In this document: positions 42,233 to 51,332 of the stretch, piece by piece
How the letters are laid out: each line of letters starts with the position of its first letter
Numbering within the stretch: position 1 is the stretch's first letter
Assembly: GCA_030425205.1 (NCBI GenBank)
Contig: JAUIAP010000005.1
Location: forward strand, 62,001-126,000
Reading direction: 5' to 3'
DNA from: Anaerolineae bacterium
GTDB lineage: Bacteria; Chloroflexota; Anaerolineae; Promineifilales; Promineifilaceae
DNA: 64,000 bases
Notes under the pieces: generated by a model
The model's database searches: none
Told to the model about the DNA's origin: nothing
The model's input: only the letters and a program-made list of their open reading frames with translations
Made by a program: the position numbers and the translations under genes

Positions 42233-43069
42233 TCATTTACGCGCCAGAACGCCAAACGCACGCGGCTGGCGCGTGATATTCGAGAATCCGACGGCGGTGA
42301 GACGTTCGATGACACCGCGCGTCGTGTTGCGTCCGCTGCGGCTATTGGGGTCGCCGATGTAGTGAAAGAGGCGACCGTTGGGCATGAGGATGCGATGGAG
42401 CTGGGCGTAGAATTCGGCCGAATATAGCTCCCCCGCCAACGCAAATGTCGGCGGGTCATGCACAATCCCAGCAAACTGTCCATCCGCAAAGGTCGGGACA
42501 ATGTCAAATGAACTACCGATGCGCTGTTCGATCTTTGGATTTGAAAATAGTTCTTGTGACCATGGATTATCACGGCAAATTTCCTGTGCGCCGGGATCAA
42601 GCTCAATCGTCGTGACATGGTAAGCCGTTTTCGCCATCTCAATCGCCGTATAGCCCAGACCTGTGCAACTATCCAAAACCGCCCCTGAAACCGCACCGAT
42701 CGCACGTACCTTTTCAAGCGTGTCGGCGTATGGATCGGTGTTTTTGATGCGGTGCATGGGGAAGCCTGCGACGAGCATCGTGGGCGCATTGGGCGTTGGA
42801 TAAAGGCTATAAGCGCGACTGGTCAACTCCGAAAAAGCGGTGATTTTGTATGCGGTATCCTCTTCAATAACAAAACAGTTGTTTTCGTTTTTACTGATCT
42901 TTTTGAGGGCTTTCCATGAAATCGTTTGATCGTGGATGTGAAGACCATCGGCCGAAACGGTCGCTGATAGCGTGGTGCGGTTGAGATCGGCCGAAATCTC
43001 AATCTCACTCGGCCACTTGCGCCGCGATTGCAAAATTGGATTGATTTGGTAGTGGGAAAGGACGATCAT
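42233..43069 (-). CDS. COG2521-type SAM-dependent methyltransferase
   Basis: The 278-residue protein has motif I VLDSCTGLGYTAIEMAK, TIELDPGAQEICRDNPWSQELF, the catalytic-type HDPPTFALAGELYS, FYAQLHRILMPNGRLFHYIGDP and a C-terminal GVIERLTAVGF. This order matches the COG2521 predicted methyltransferases that are common in archaea. The substrate is unknown; the DPPT tetrad resembles N6-adenine or guanine N2 methyltransferases acting on nucleic acid. It is followed 6 bp later (on the other strand) by the serine hydrolase stop. Archaeal-type ancestry would suggest an old transfer. Confidence 0.85.
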   Translation of the reverse strand: MIVLSHYQINPILQSRRKWPSEIEISADLNRTTLSATVSADGLHIHDQTISWKALKKISKNENNCFVIEEDTAYKITAFSELTSRAYSLYPTPNAPTMLVAGFPMHRIKNTDPYADTLEKVRAIGAVSGAVLDSCTGLGYTAIEMAKTAYHVTTIELDPGAQEICRDNPWSQELFSNPKIEQRIGSSFDIVPTFADGQFAGIVHDPPTFALAGELYSAEFYAQLHRILMPNGRLFHYIGDPNSRSGRNTTRGVIERLTAVGFSNITRQPRAFGVLARK

Positions 43070-43075
43070 GAATGT

Positions 43076-43753
43076 TTAGGAAACCAGTTTGTATCCCTTC
43101 CCCCAAACAGTTTCAATCACGACCGTGCTATCGGACAGCTTATCCCGCAAATGCGCCACATGCACATCGACGGTGCGCGTCTGACCATAGTAGTCGTACC
43201 CCCACACCAAATCGAGCAGTTGGTCCCGACTCAGAACGCGATTTGCGTTGTCAATTAATGTGATGAGCAGGTCAAACTCTTTCGCACGCAGTTCGACCAA
43301 CTTGCCATCGACCCGCGTGGTGCGAGCGGCCGGGTTCATGACGAGATTGCCGACTGTGCGGGGGGTGTCAGAGGTGGGAGAATCGGCCGAACTGCGTCTC
43401 AAAACCGCTTTCACCTGTGCCACCAATACACGTGGATTAAACGGCTTCGTCATGTAATCATCCGCGCCGATTTCCAGCCCGATAATTTGGTCGATGTCGT
43501 CATCACGCGCCGTCAACATGATCACGGGCAAATCCCCCTCTGCCCGCACCCGTTTCAACACTTCAAATCCGTCTATCTCAGGCAACATCACGTCCAACAC
43601 CATCAGGCTCGGCTGTAATGCGCGTGCCTTCGCCACTGCCTCCAACCCATCCGCCGCCGTCTCGACCTTATACCCCTCTTTCTCCAGATAGAGCTTTGTT
43701 AAGTCACGGATATTCTTTTCATCGTCTACAACCAAAATTGTTTCTTGTGCCAT
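43076..43753 (-). CDS. OmpR/PhoB-family response regulator
   Basis: The 225-residue protein has a receiver domain (VVDDEKNIRDL with the acidic pair, phospho-Asp in MVLDVMLPEIDG, Thr in MLTARDDD and Lys in MTKPFNP). The winged-helix DNA-binding domain spans about 130-225 (ELRAKEFDLLITLIDNANRVLSRDQLL, VDVHVAHLRDKL). It is an orphan in the window: no cognate kinase is adjacent. It lies 6 bp upstream of the COG2521 methyltransferase on the same strand and is probably cotranscribed with it. Confidence 0.95.
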   Translation of the reverse strand: MAQETILVVDDEKNIRDLTKLYLEKEGYKVETAADGLEAVAKARALQPSLMVLDVMLPEIDGFEVLKRVRAEGDLPVIMLTARDDDIDQIIGLEIGADDYMTKPFNPRVLVAQVKAVLRRSSADSPTSDTPRTVGNLVMNPAARTTRVDGKLVELRAKEFDLLITLIDNANRVLSRDQLLDLVWGYDYYGQTRTVDVHVAHLRDKLSDSTVVIETVWGKGYKLVS

Positions 43754-43780
43754 TGTGTCGAAATTGTAACATACAATGTG

Positions 43781-46339
43781 CTACCCAATCTCCCCACGCA
43801 GAATCTGCAACATCTGCAACGTCACCGCTTTCGTATCCGCCCCAATCTCACCGGGTGGCCCCACACATGCGGGACACCCATCGACACAGTTACAATCGCG
43901 CACCAACTCCGCCGCCGCTAGCAACAGCATATCGTGAATCTCGAACAGCTTTTCACTAAACCCAACCCCCGCCGCCGCACGCTCATAGATCACGATGGTC
44001 GGAGCTTGCGTCAACGGGTCACGACTGTTGGCGACCACCTGAATATCTCCACTGTCACACATCAAGAAGAGCGGCGCAAGATTACGCAGCACATACGCGA
44101 GACCCCCCATGGCAGATCGCTGCTGGACGCTCATTTCGGCTTGACGATGACATTTCGGGCAGAGCGTCGCTAAATTTTCAACGCGATTGGCGCGCAAATA
44201 GTTGTCATTTTCGCCACGCTGATAGCCATACTCACGAAATGGGCGGATGTGATGCACATGCAAAATCGTGCCTTCGCCCGCGCCACAGTTGCGGCACTTG
44301 TATTTGTCGCGTTCAAGGGCTTTTTGCCGTTGTGTTGACCAGTTTGGGCCGTAATCATTCGGCCGCAACAAAATTCCCTGTTCATATAACTGTTCCGCCA
44401 ACGCTTCCCCAAATACCAGCCAATACCCCGTTGTGTCCAACTCCCACTCTGGTAGGTCAATGACGCCCATGCCGACCGTCTCATGCGTGTAGCGACGCAC
44501 TTTGCGGAATGTCGTTGCCTTTGTGACGACGAGCACATCCCCGTGCGCGCGCAACATACCATCCCGCTGCTCCTCATGTGCGGCGGCAAGCTGGCGAATC
44601 TCGCTGCCCACGCTGGCCGTCGTGTAGTAATCAACATCGACAGAACGCACATGAGCGATGCGGCCATCATAATCAAAATCATCAACGAGATACGTCTGAC
44701 CCCGATGGGTGTAGATTGCATCGTCGTAAACGGTGACGGCGGCGCGATGGAGGTCAACTTCGCCCAAAACCTGTGGGCGTGCGTCGTCGCGGGTCTGGAT
44801 GACGACGTTATCAACACCATCGGTGCGCAGTGAAATTTGGCGTGTCGGTGTCTCTTCGCCGATCCAGTGATAACGGTTGCGCGTTTGGTGGAGTTGCCCC
44901 GCAGCGGTCAGGTACTCAAGCAGTTCTTCCGCATCATCCCATTCGCCCCACGCTTCATTGCGTTCAAAGGGGAGCTCGTAGGCGGCGCAGAGGAGGTGGT
45001 TTGTTGTGATTTGGAGATTGTCGGGGTTTGTGAGGGCATTTTCGGCCGATGTTCCCAACAGCCAGCGCGGATGTTTACAAATATATTGGTCTAGGGGCGC
45101 ATTTCCCGCAATCATCAACGCCACACTCGTGCTGTCGCGTCGCCCCGCTCGGCCGACCTGTTGCCACACAGACGCAATCGAACCGGGATACCCACACAAT
45201 ACGGCCGCATCCAACGCCCCAATATCGACCCCCAACTCCAACGCATTGGTCGCCACCACACCGCGAATCTCACCCGCACGCAAACCGCGCTCAATTTCCC
45301 GCCGTTCCAACGGCAAGTAACCACCCCGATACCCTGCAATTTTGGACTTTGGCTGTGTGCTGCTCATCAATGCAGAGTTAGCCACTTGTTCACTGTCAAC
45401 TGTATCACGGAGATAGCCAAGCAAAAGCTCAACCGCTTGCCGCGAGCGGGCAAAGACAACCGTCTGCACTTCGTTTTGCAGAAACACGGAAGCAGCTTCC
45501 ATCGCCGTGAGAATGACACTTTGACGCAAGCCAAGCTGCACATCAATCATGGGCGGATTGTAGAGAATGAAATGCTTTAATCCCTGTGGTGCGCCGTTTT
45601 GGGTTTCGTCAACAACAGTGAACGGTGCGTTACAGAGCTTTTGCGCGTGTTCTTGGGGATTGGCGATGGTGGCAGAGCAGCAGATAAATTGCGGATCGCT
45701 CCCATAGAAATTGCAAATGCGGCGCAGGCGACGCAATACGTTTGCAACGTGTGAACCGAATACACCACGATAGGTGTGAACCTCATCGATCACAATGTAG
45801 GCGAGATTGGCAAAGATGTCCCGCCAGCCCGTGTGATACGGCAGAATGCCCGCGTGCAACATATCGGGATTAGAGAGGATGATTTGCGAATGTTTGCGAA
45901 TGTTGCTGCGCTTGCCGCGCGGCGTGTCGCCATCATAGACATTGGCCTCGATAGCCATTTCACCGGCCGCAATCAGCGCATTGAGCGCAGCGAGTTGGTC
46001 TTGCGCAAGTGCTTTTGTCGGAAACAAAAAGAGCGCGCGCGCACGTGGATTTTCCACCAAACGATGTAACACGGGGACTGTATAGCAGAGCGTTTTCCCC
46101 GATGCGGTTCCCGTTGCGATGATGACATTTTCACCAGCCAGCACCGCCTGAATGGCGGCCGCCTGATGGGTGAAAATCTGCGTCATGTCGTTTTGAGCAA
46201 GCGCACGCCGCACAATCGGTGCGACAGGTGGCAACGGGGCATACTTTGCGCGACGAGGGCGCAAGCGTTCCCATGCAACAACCTGCTGCATAAAATCGGT
46301 GTTGAGACGTAAGCCACTCAATAGTTGATCAACGGACAT
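43781..46339 (-). CDS. MrfA-like (YprA/DUF1998) DEAD/DEAH helicase with embedded HNH domain
   Basis: The 852-residue protein starts at MSVDQLL (ATG 46339); longer frames to 46393 or 46441 are possible. Superfamily 2 motifs are I (ATGTASGKT), DEVH (IVIDEVHTYRG), III (CCSATIANP) and VI (QQVGRAGRR). The C-terminal end has the CxCx3Cx2C zinc motif of MrfA (CNCVDGCPACVG). An HNH-type module (about 675-735: YKCRNCGAGEG, HVHHIRPF, LATLCPKCHRQ) is inserted before the DUF1998 part. MrfA proteins unwind DNA 3' to 5' in a UvrA-independent excision repair pathway for crosslinks. The HNH could add DNA cutting; this is inference. Confidence 0.92.
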   Translation of the reverse strand: MSVDQLLSGLRLNTDFMQQVVAWERLRPRRAKYAPLPPVAPIVRRALAQNDMTQIFTHQAAAIQAVLAGENVIIATGTASGKTLCYTVPVLHRLVENPRARALFLFPTKALAQDQLAALNALIAAGEMAIEANVYDGDTPRGKRSNIRKHSQIILSNPDMLHAGILPYHTGWRDIFANLAYIVIDEVHTYRGVFGSHVANVLRRLRRICNFYGSDPQFICCSATIANPQEHAQKLCNAPFTVVDETQNGAPQGLKHFILYNPPMIDVQLGLRQSVILTAMEAASVFLQNEVQTVVFARSRQAVELLLGYLRDTVDSEQVANSALMSSTQPKSKIAGYRGGYLPLERREIERGLRAGEIRGVVATNALELGVDIGALDAAVLCGYPGSIASVWQQVGRAGRRDSTSVALMIAGNAPLDQYICKHPRWLLGTSAENALTNPDNLQITTNHLLCAAYELPFERNEAWGEWDDAEELLEYLTAAGQLHQTRNRYHWIGEETPTRQISLRTDGVDNVVIQTRDDARPQVLGEVDLHRAAVTVYDDAIYTHRGQTYLVDDFDYDGRIAHVRSVDVDYYTTASVGSEIRQLAAAHEEQRDGMLRAHGDVLVVTKATTFRKVRRYTHETVGMGVIDLPEWELDTTGYWLVFGEALAEQLYEQGILLRPNDYGPNWSTQRQKALERDKYKCRNCGAGEGTILHVHHIRPFREYGYQRGENDNYLRANRVENLATLCPKCHRQAEMSVQQRSAMGGLAYVLRNLAPLFLMCDSGDIQVVANSRDPLTQAPTIVIYERAAAGVGFSEKLFEIHDMLLLAAAELVRDCNCVDGCPACVGPPGEIGADTKAVTLQMLQILRGEIG

Positions 46340-46558
46340 GTGTTCGGATTTTAGACGGTCTTGGGCGTTCTGCAAGCGTGAGGTGTGTCGCATGGTTCGC
46401 AAGATATTGCATTCCCCAACAGCATTTTCTTGCGCTAGCACTTTTTAGGCCTGACTCACTGCCAAATAGGAGTTTAGAACTAGATTTTTCACGCAGCTTT
46501 TGGTAGATCGTAAGGATCGAAGTGTAAACTGGTTACGCATTCAACCGAGTACTTAACC

Positions 46559-46564
46559 TATAAT
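46559..46564 (+). promoter_or_regulatory. Putative -10 box upstream of the REC-PAS-kinase gene
   Basis: A perfect TATAAT lies 39 bp before the ATG at 46603. The best -35 candidate (TTACGC, 46533-46538) has a long 20-bp spacer, so only the -10 box is claimed. The rest of 46340-46602 shows no gene. Confidence 0.4.
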
Positions 46565-46602
46565 GCCGTAACGAAAGAGATAACGTATAAAAATAATTTA
46601 CC

Positions 46603-48081
46603 ATGTCCCCTAATAGTATTGTTTTAGTTGTTGATGATGAACCGATTGGCCTCGAGGTTGTAAAGGCGTTGCTCTACGATTCTGCATATGACCTGCACTT
46701 TGCATCAAATGGTCGTGAGGCGTTGGCGAAGACGGAGTCGCTGCGTCCCGATTTGATCTTACTCGACGTGTTGATGCCGGGCATGAGCGGCTATGATGTG
46801 TGTCGCACCATTCGTGGAACGCCGCATCTCGCGGACATTCCGATCATCCTGTTGACGGCACTGAACGACCGCGACGCCAAAATTCGTGGTATTCAGTCTG
46901 GTGCGGATGACTTTATCTCGAAGCCATTCGATCGGTTGGAGTTAAGCGTGCGCGTGCGAACGATCTTGCGACTCAATCGCTATCGTCGCATCAACTTAGA
47001 GCGGGCGCGCTTTGAATGGGTCGTCGCATCGGCCGAAGATGGTTATCTCTTGCTCAACAGTGCTGATCAGATTACCTATGCCAACACGGCGGCACGACGC
47101 TGGCTGGATTTGCCAATGGACGAAAACGCGCCGTTGGACAACTTTTTGACAGCGGCACAAAAGTGTTTTCAATGTCAACCAGAAGCAGCGTGGGCTGATT
47201 GGCCGACGGTGGCGGCGGGAACACGGCAATTGGTGCGGGCGCAAAATGAATCGGCCGATTCGTTCTGGCTCAGTGTGGACGTGACGGCTGATGAGAGTGG
47301 TGGGGACAACAGCTATCTCGTACGTCTCAGCGATATGACGCAGGAGATCAACCAACGCAAGCTGCAATGGTCTTTCCATTCACAAATTCAACACAAATTC
47401 CGTCATCCATTGACCGCCCTGACGGGTCATCTCGAACTGCTGCACGACGATGCGGAAGGGCAGTTTGACCATCCCCAACTGATCGAAAATGCATATCGCG
47501 CCTCAACCCATTTGAGCCGTGAAATTCTTGCCGTGCTTGACTATTTGACCCGCACATCTGACAATGGCGGTGAAGAGAAAGGCTCATGTACGATTGAAGA
47601 TTTGATCGACATTGCGGAACGCTTGGAAGCGCAACTGCCGCAAATCTATCTGCGGTTGCGCTCAACAATTCACAACCCGCGCGATTACGAAATCCCGATT
47701 AGCTGTCGGCAGTTTGAGACGATCCTGTGGGAACTGTTCGAGAATGCGATCAAGTTTCATTCTGAGAATTCCCCTGCTGTGAGCGTCATCTTTGAACGCC
47801 AGCATGATATGTTGCAGATGCGCGTTGAGGACAATGGTCATACGCTTGCACCTGAACAACTCAAACAAGTTTGGACCCCCTACTATCAAGCAGAGCGATA
47901 TTACACTGGGCAGGTGCCGGGCATGGGTTTGGGGCTGTCAATGATCGCCGCGACGGTTTGGGGTGTTGGGGGTAAATGTGCAGCCTTTAACCGCAGTGAC
48001 GGTCAAGGACTGGTGATTCAACTGACACTCCCGCTAACAGCTTTGCAAGACGCTACGCCAATCTACGCAATGGCTGATTAA
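46603..48081 (+). CDS. Histidine kinase with N-terminal receiver domain (REC-PAS-HisKA-like-HATPase)
   Basis: The 492-residue protein has no membrane segment. The REC domain (1-125) carries VVDDEPIGLE, phospho-Asp in LILLDVLMPGMSGYD, LTALNDRD and the Lys of ISKPFDR. A PAS domain (about 140-245) ends SDMTQEINQRK, the usual linker. A HisKA-like helix has the phospho-His in IQHKFRHPLTAL and the HATPase has FENAIKFHSE and GMGLGLSMIA. This cytoplasmic kinase is controlled by an N-terminal receiver, so it sits in a relay. The output regulator is not adjacent. A terminator follows the gene. Confidence 0.93.
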   Translation: MSPNSIVLVVDDEPIGLEVVKALLYDSAYDLHFASNGREALAKTESLRPDLILLDVLMPGMSGYDVCRTIRGTPHLADIPIILLTALNDRDAKIRGIQSGADDFISKPFDRLELSVRVRTILRLNRYRRINLERARFEWVVASAEDGYLLLNSADQITYANTAARRWLDLPMDENAPLDNFLTAAQKCFQCQPEAAWADWPTVAAGTRQLVRAQNESADSFWLSVDVTADESGGDNSYLVRLSDMTQEINQRKLQWSFHSQIQHKFRHPLTALTGHLELLHDDAEGQFDHPQLIENAYRASTHLSREILAVLDYLTRTSDNGGEEKGSCTIEDLIDIAERLEAQLPQIYLRLRSTIHNPRDYEIPISCRQFETILWELFENAIKFHSENSPAVSVIFERQHDMLQMRVEDNGHTLAPEQLKQVWTPYYQAERYYTGQVPGMGLGLSMIAATVWGVGGKCAAFNRSDGQGLVIQLTLPLTALQDATPIYAMAD

Positions 48082-48116
48082 TTTTCCCCCTCATATCAAA
48101 ACATCATGTACAATTC

Positions 48117-48147
48117 GACCCGTGTTATTTCACGGGTCTTTTGTTAT
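48117..48147 (+). terminator. Intrinsic terminator after the REC-PAS-kinase gene
   Basis: GACCCGTG (48117-48124) pairs with CACGGGTC (48131-48138), loop TTATTT, followed by TTTTGTTATT. Confidence 0.8.
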
Positions 48148-48225
48148 TGAGTTCTCAGGCTATCTTTGAGACTTTAAATAAACTACCGAAAAGACTCGGT
48201 TTGAAGATTTATCTGTGGGATGTAA

Positions 48226-49074
48226 ATGCAAAACTTAAGTGGAAGAGTAGCAGTAATTACGGGTGCAGCCAGTGGCATCGGCTTAGCTGTGGCACGACTG
48301 TGCGCGGAAGAGGGGATGCGCGTCGTGCTGGCCGACATCGAGCAGGCTGCACTTGATAGCGTCGTTGGCGAGTTCCGCGAGAATGGTCATGATGTCATTG
48401 GCGTGCAGGTCGATGTTTCAAAATATGCAGATGTCGAGCGTATGGCGCATGAGACGTTGGCTGCCTTTGGCAAAGTACATTTCCTTTTTAACAACGCGGG
48501 CGTGAGCAGCGGATCGACCGTTTGGGAAACGACGCTAGAGGATTGGGACTGGGTGATGGGCGTCAATGTGATGGGCGTGATTCATGGCATTAAGGCGTTT
48601 ACACCGATCATGCTGGCACAGGATGAAGAGGCGCATATCGTCAATACCGCCTCAATTGCCGGGCTAATTGCCGGTCCAAGTATGGGCGCTTATCGTGTCA
48701 GTAAGCACGCCGTTGTTGCAATTTCGGAGACGCTTTATCTTGAATTAGATCAGAATGGATCAAAAATAGGAGTGTCTGTGTTGTGTCCCGCATGGGTGAA
48801 GACACGCATATTCGAGAGTGAGCGCAATCGGCCGAAAGACAAAGACATCTCAACAACAACCGACCCACTTATCGCCGCCCAACTTGAATCGTCTCAACAG
48901 GCAGTCTTGCACGATAGCATCTCCCCTGAAGAGCTTGCCGAACACGTGCTCGACGCAATCAAAGCGGATCGTTTTTACATCCTCACCCATCCCAAGTACA
49001 CTGGGGCAATCGCCTATCGCATGCGAGATATTCTCAATGGCGACAATCCGCGCAACTTAATGACAAATTCATAG
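48226..49074 (+). CDS. Short-chain dehydrogenase/reductase
   Basis: The 282-residue classical SDR has the cofactor loop VITGAASGIGLAVAR, ADIEQ after strand 2 (Asp favouring NAD), NNAGVSSG, catalytic Ser in VNTASIAGL and Tyr/Lys in YRVSKHAV. The C-terminal half (about 195-282) is longer than average and contains an ERNRPKD stretch created by a TCGGCCGA site in the Arg-Pro phase. The substrate is unknown. It starts about 80 bp after a terminator, so it should have its own promoter. Confidence 0.93.
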   Translation: MQNLSGRVAVITGAASGIGLAVARLCAEEGMRVVLADIEQAALDSVVGEFRENGHDVIGVQVDVSKYADVERMAHETLAAFGKVHFLFNNAGVSSGSTVWETTLEDWDWVMGVNVMGVIHGIKAFTPIMLAQDEEAHIVNTASIAGLIAGPSMGAYRVSKHAVVAISETLYLELDQNGSKIGVSVLCPAWVKTRIFESERNRPKDKDISTTTDPLIAAQLESSQQAVLHDSISPEELAEHVLDAIKADRFYILTHPKYTGAIAYRMRDILNGDNPRNLMTNS

Positions 49075-49149
49075 TCGCTAGTTGCTAGCTGCCAGTGAAG
49101 AATCGATCGTCTCTTTACTGTCCACTAGCCCACTAGCCACTAGCCACTA
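49074..49149. repeat. Degenerate heptamer repeats (GTTGCTA and GCCACTA types)
   Basis: GTCGCTA, GTTGCTA, GCTGCCA occupy 49074-49094. CCACTA with three further (G)CCCACTA/GCCACTA units occupies 49122-49149. They fill the 80-bp spacer between the SDR and the membrane protein. The second block is the reverse complement type of the array at 37652. Confidence 0.65.
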
Positions 49150-49154
49150 TTCCA

Positions 49155-49865
49155 ATGGAAGTTATCCGCAACGACGCAAAAATCGCAAAATACCGCAAAA
49201 TAAGCCAGATCGCTAGTCTCATCGGACTTGTCATCCTTAGTGTTGGTCTCGCGCTTGCCTTCACAGGCAACGAGGCCGCCATCTTCTATCAGTGGGTCGT
49301 ATTGATTATCGGCATTCTGATGTGGCAGGTCGCACTCAACTTTTCCTACAAATATGTGCAACGGCCGCGCCCCGATGAAGTTCTCGATGAATCACTCAAA
49401 AGTGCGACCTATAAGAGCTACTTTTACCACCACTATCTGCCCGCCAATCATGTCCTCCTGACGCGCTCAGGGCCTGTTGTGCTGGTTCCAAAAGTACAGA
49501 CGGGTAAAATCACAGTCACAGGCACAGAGAAGGGGGATCGCTGGCGGCGGCAAGGCTCGATCATTAAGCGCATTATGGGGCGTGAACCTGCGCTTGCGAA
49601 TCCCACGCAGGAAGCTAATTTAGAAATTTCCAAGTTGGTCAAATATGTCAACGAGCGTGCGCCTGAGCTGGATGAAATTCCAATCGGTGCAATTGTTGTT
49701 TTTACGCAGCCTGAAGGAAAGGTGACGCTAGAAAAAGATGCGCCCAACATTCCCGTTGTTCATGCGACCGAGTTACGCAAGTACATCAAAAAACAGCTTG
49801 GAACACCGCTTCCTCCCGAACAGTTCCGTCGTCTTAAAGCGGTCTTTGATGAACAAGTCGAGTAA
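49155..49865 (+). CDS. Membrane protein with NERD-like domain, unknown function
   Basis: The 236-residue protein has two transmembrane helices (about 18-36 and 43-62) followed by a cytoplasmic part. The segment HHYLPANHVLLTRSGPVVLVPKVQTGKITV resembles the start of the nuclease-related NERD domain. NERD catalytic residues are not clear, so the call is weak; many Chloroflexota have similar proteins next to phosphatases. The gene is 18 bp upstream of a low-molecular-weight phosphatase and 507 bp upstream of a LysM lipoprotein, and the three probably form an operon. Confidence 0.7.
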   Translation: MEVIRNDAKIAKYRKISQIASLIGLVILSVGLALAFTGNEAAIFYQWVVLIIGILMWQVALNFSYKYVQRPRPDEVLDESLKSATYKSYFYHHYLPANHVLLTRSGPVVLVPKVQTGKITVTGTEKGDRWRRQGSIIKRIMGREPALANPTQEANLEISKLVKYVNERAPELDEIPIGAIVVFTQPEGKVTLEKDAPNIPVVHATELRKYIKKQLGTPLPPEQFRRLKAVFDEQVE

Positions 49866-49883
49866 GAAAGGAAACAGTTTAAC

Positions 49884-50369
49884 ATGGCAAATGTATTAAT
49901 TATTTGTACAGCAAATATCTGTCGTTCTCCATTGGTGGAGGCGATGCTACGTGAAAAGTTACGTGAGCACAATTACAGTGATTGGACAGTTAGCTCGGCC
50001 GGAACATGGGCAGAATGGGAACGCCCTGCGGCACGCTATAGCCAAAAGATAGCGCAGCGGATCGGTTTAGATTTGAGTGGGCATATTGCCAAGATGGTTA
50101 CAGAAGAGATGATGGCAGAGACCGATTTAGTTTTGGTAATGACGGACAATCACAAAGAGGCGTTGCAGATAGATTTCAAGAGTCAGGCGCACAAAGTGTT
50201 TTTGATGTCGGAAATGATCGGCCGAAATTACAACATCGTCGATCCATATGGTGGCCCGTCTGAAGGGTATGAGGAGATGTATCGTGATGTCTCCCGCCTT
50301 TTGGATCAGGGATTTGAACAGATCGTCAAAGTGGCAAGCGACAACGCGTCAATCAGAACGCAGGGGTAA
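49884..50369 (+). CDS. Low-molecular-weight protein tyrosine/arginine phosphatase family
   Basis: The 161-residue protein has the P-loop C-x5-R-S as CTANICRS (Cys8, Arg14) and the general-acid Asp in VDPYGGPSEGY. SAGTWAEWERPA is the second conserved strand. The ANICRS loop, with Thr replaced next to the Cys, fits the YwlE/Wzb-like group. It removes phosphate from Tyr or Arg residues of proteins, often in envelope or capsule control. A ribosome-binding site AAGAAAGGAAAC precedes the ATG, and the next gene starts 3 bp after the stop. Confidence 0.93.
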   Translation: MANVLIICTANICRSPLVEAMLREKLREHNYSDWTVSSAGTWAEWERPAARYSQKIAQRIGLDLSGHIAKMVTEEMMAETDLVLVMTDNHKEALQIDFKSQAHKVFLMSEMIGRNYNIVDPYGGPSEGYEEMYRDVSRLLDQGFEQIVKVASDNASIRTQG

Positions 50370-50372
50370 ATT

Positions 50373-51329
50373 ATGCGACGGGGATGGTTAATCGGGATTG
50401 TCTGTTTTCTGATAGCTTGTTCTGAGCCGCCGTTACCCGGAACCGCGACACCTGCAGCGGTTGTGGGCGAGGTGACGGAGGACACGCCGCGCACCGATGA
50501 ACCGACCAGTGAAGAGAACACGACCTTTTTGCCAGCGATTGAAATTGCAGGAGAGGATGAAGAAGGTGATGCGGAAGTTTCGGCCGAATCTACCCCTGCA
50601 CCAACGCCAGTCCCGATCTCACCCCGACCAGAAATCATTACTGAAGAAAGTGCCGAGACAGTTGAAGAAGCGGTCGGGTCAGAGCAAGATTTGGCTGAAC
50701 CAACGACCTACACGATTCAGCAGGGCGACATCTTGGGATTTATCGCACGTGACTTTGGTATTCCCGTTGCTGATCTGATGGCTGCCAACGGGGTCACGGA
50801 TCCAAATCACATCGAGGCGGGTCAAGTGCTCGTCATTCCACTGGGGACAGATGTCGTGGAAAATATCGAAGAAGCGGTTGAGGAAGCACCCGCGACGCCA
50901 GTTGAAGAAACGCCAGCGGAGACGATCGAACCAACGGCTGAGGCAGACGTGGCGGACGCACCTACGACCGACGAGGAAGATGCACCAGAAACAGTGCAGC
51001 CTGCGGAATCGGAAACCCTCCCACAAACTTACGTCGTGCAGCCCGGTGATTCACTGGGCAAAATTGCCGAACGCTTCGGAATTCCGCTGTCGGAACTTGC
51101 CGCCAACAATGGGTTATCGGTCACGAGCTTCGTCTTTGTTGATCAGGTGCTGATCATTTCGGCCGATTCATCCCCCACCACCGAGACTTACATCATCCAA
51201 AGCGGCGACACGTTGCGCATCATTGCCGATCGATTTGGCATTACGATTGATGCGCTCGCAGCCGCCAACAACATCACCAACCCCAACACGATCTTCGTGG
51301 GACAACTTCTGACCATTCCAAATCCATAG
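50373..51329 (+). CDS. Lipoprotein with three LysM domains
   Basis: The 318-residue protein has a lipoprotein signal (IGIVCFLIACSE, Cys16), then acidic/Thr-Pro linkers. Three LysM modules follow: about 112-155 (YTIQQGDILGFIARDFGI), 218-260 (YVVQPGDSLGKIAERFGI) and 270-318 (YIIQSGDTLRIIADRFGI). LysM binds N-acetylglucosamine-containing glycans such as peptidoglycan. No catalytic domain is attached, so it is likely an envelope-binding or adaptor protein. Two TCGGCCGA sites encode Ser-Ala-Glu/Asp in the linkers. It is convergent with the MFS gene after only 3 bp, without a terminator. Confidence 0.93.
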   Translation: MRRGWLIGIVCFLIACSEPPLPGTATPAAVVGEVTEDTPRTDEPTSEENTTFLPAIEIAGEDEEGDAEVSAESTPAPTPVPISPRPEIITEESAETVEEAVGSEQDLAEPTTYTIQQGDILGFIARDFGIPVADLMAANGVTDPNHIEAGQVLVIPLGTDVVENIEEAVEEAPATPVEETPAETIEPTAEADVADAPTTDEEDAPETVQPAESETLPQTYVVQPGDSLGKIAERFGIPLSELAANNGLSVTSFVFVDQVLIISADSSPTTETYIIQSGDTLRIIADRFGITIDALAAANNITNPNTIFVGQLLTIPNP

Positions 51330-51332
51330 AGT

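Noticed and set aside
42233-43069. COG2521 methyltransferase as the enzyme that methylates TCGGCCGA
   Set aside because: No target-recognition domain is visible and COG2521 proteins are not known DNA modification enzymes; the cognate factor, if any, is probably elsewhere.
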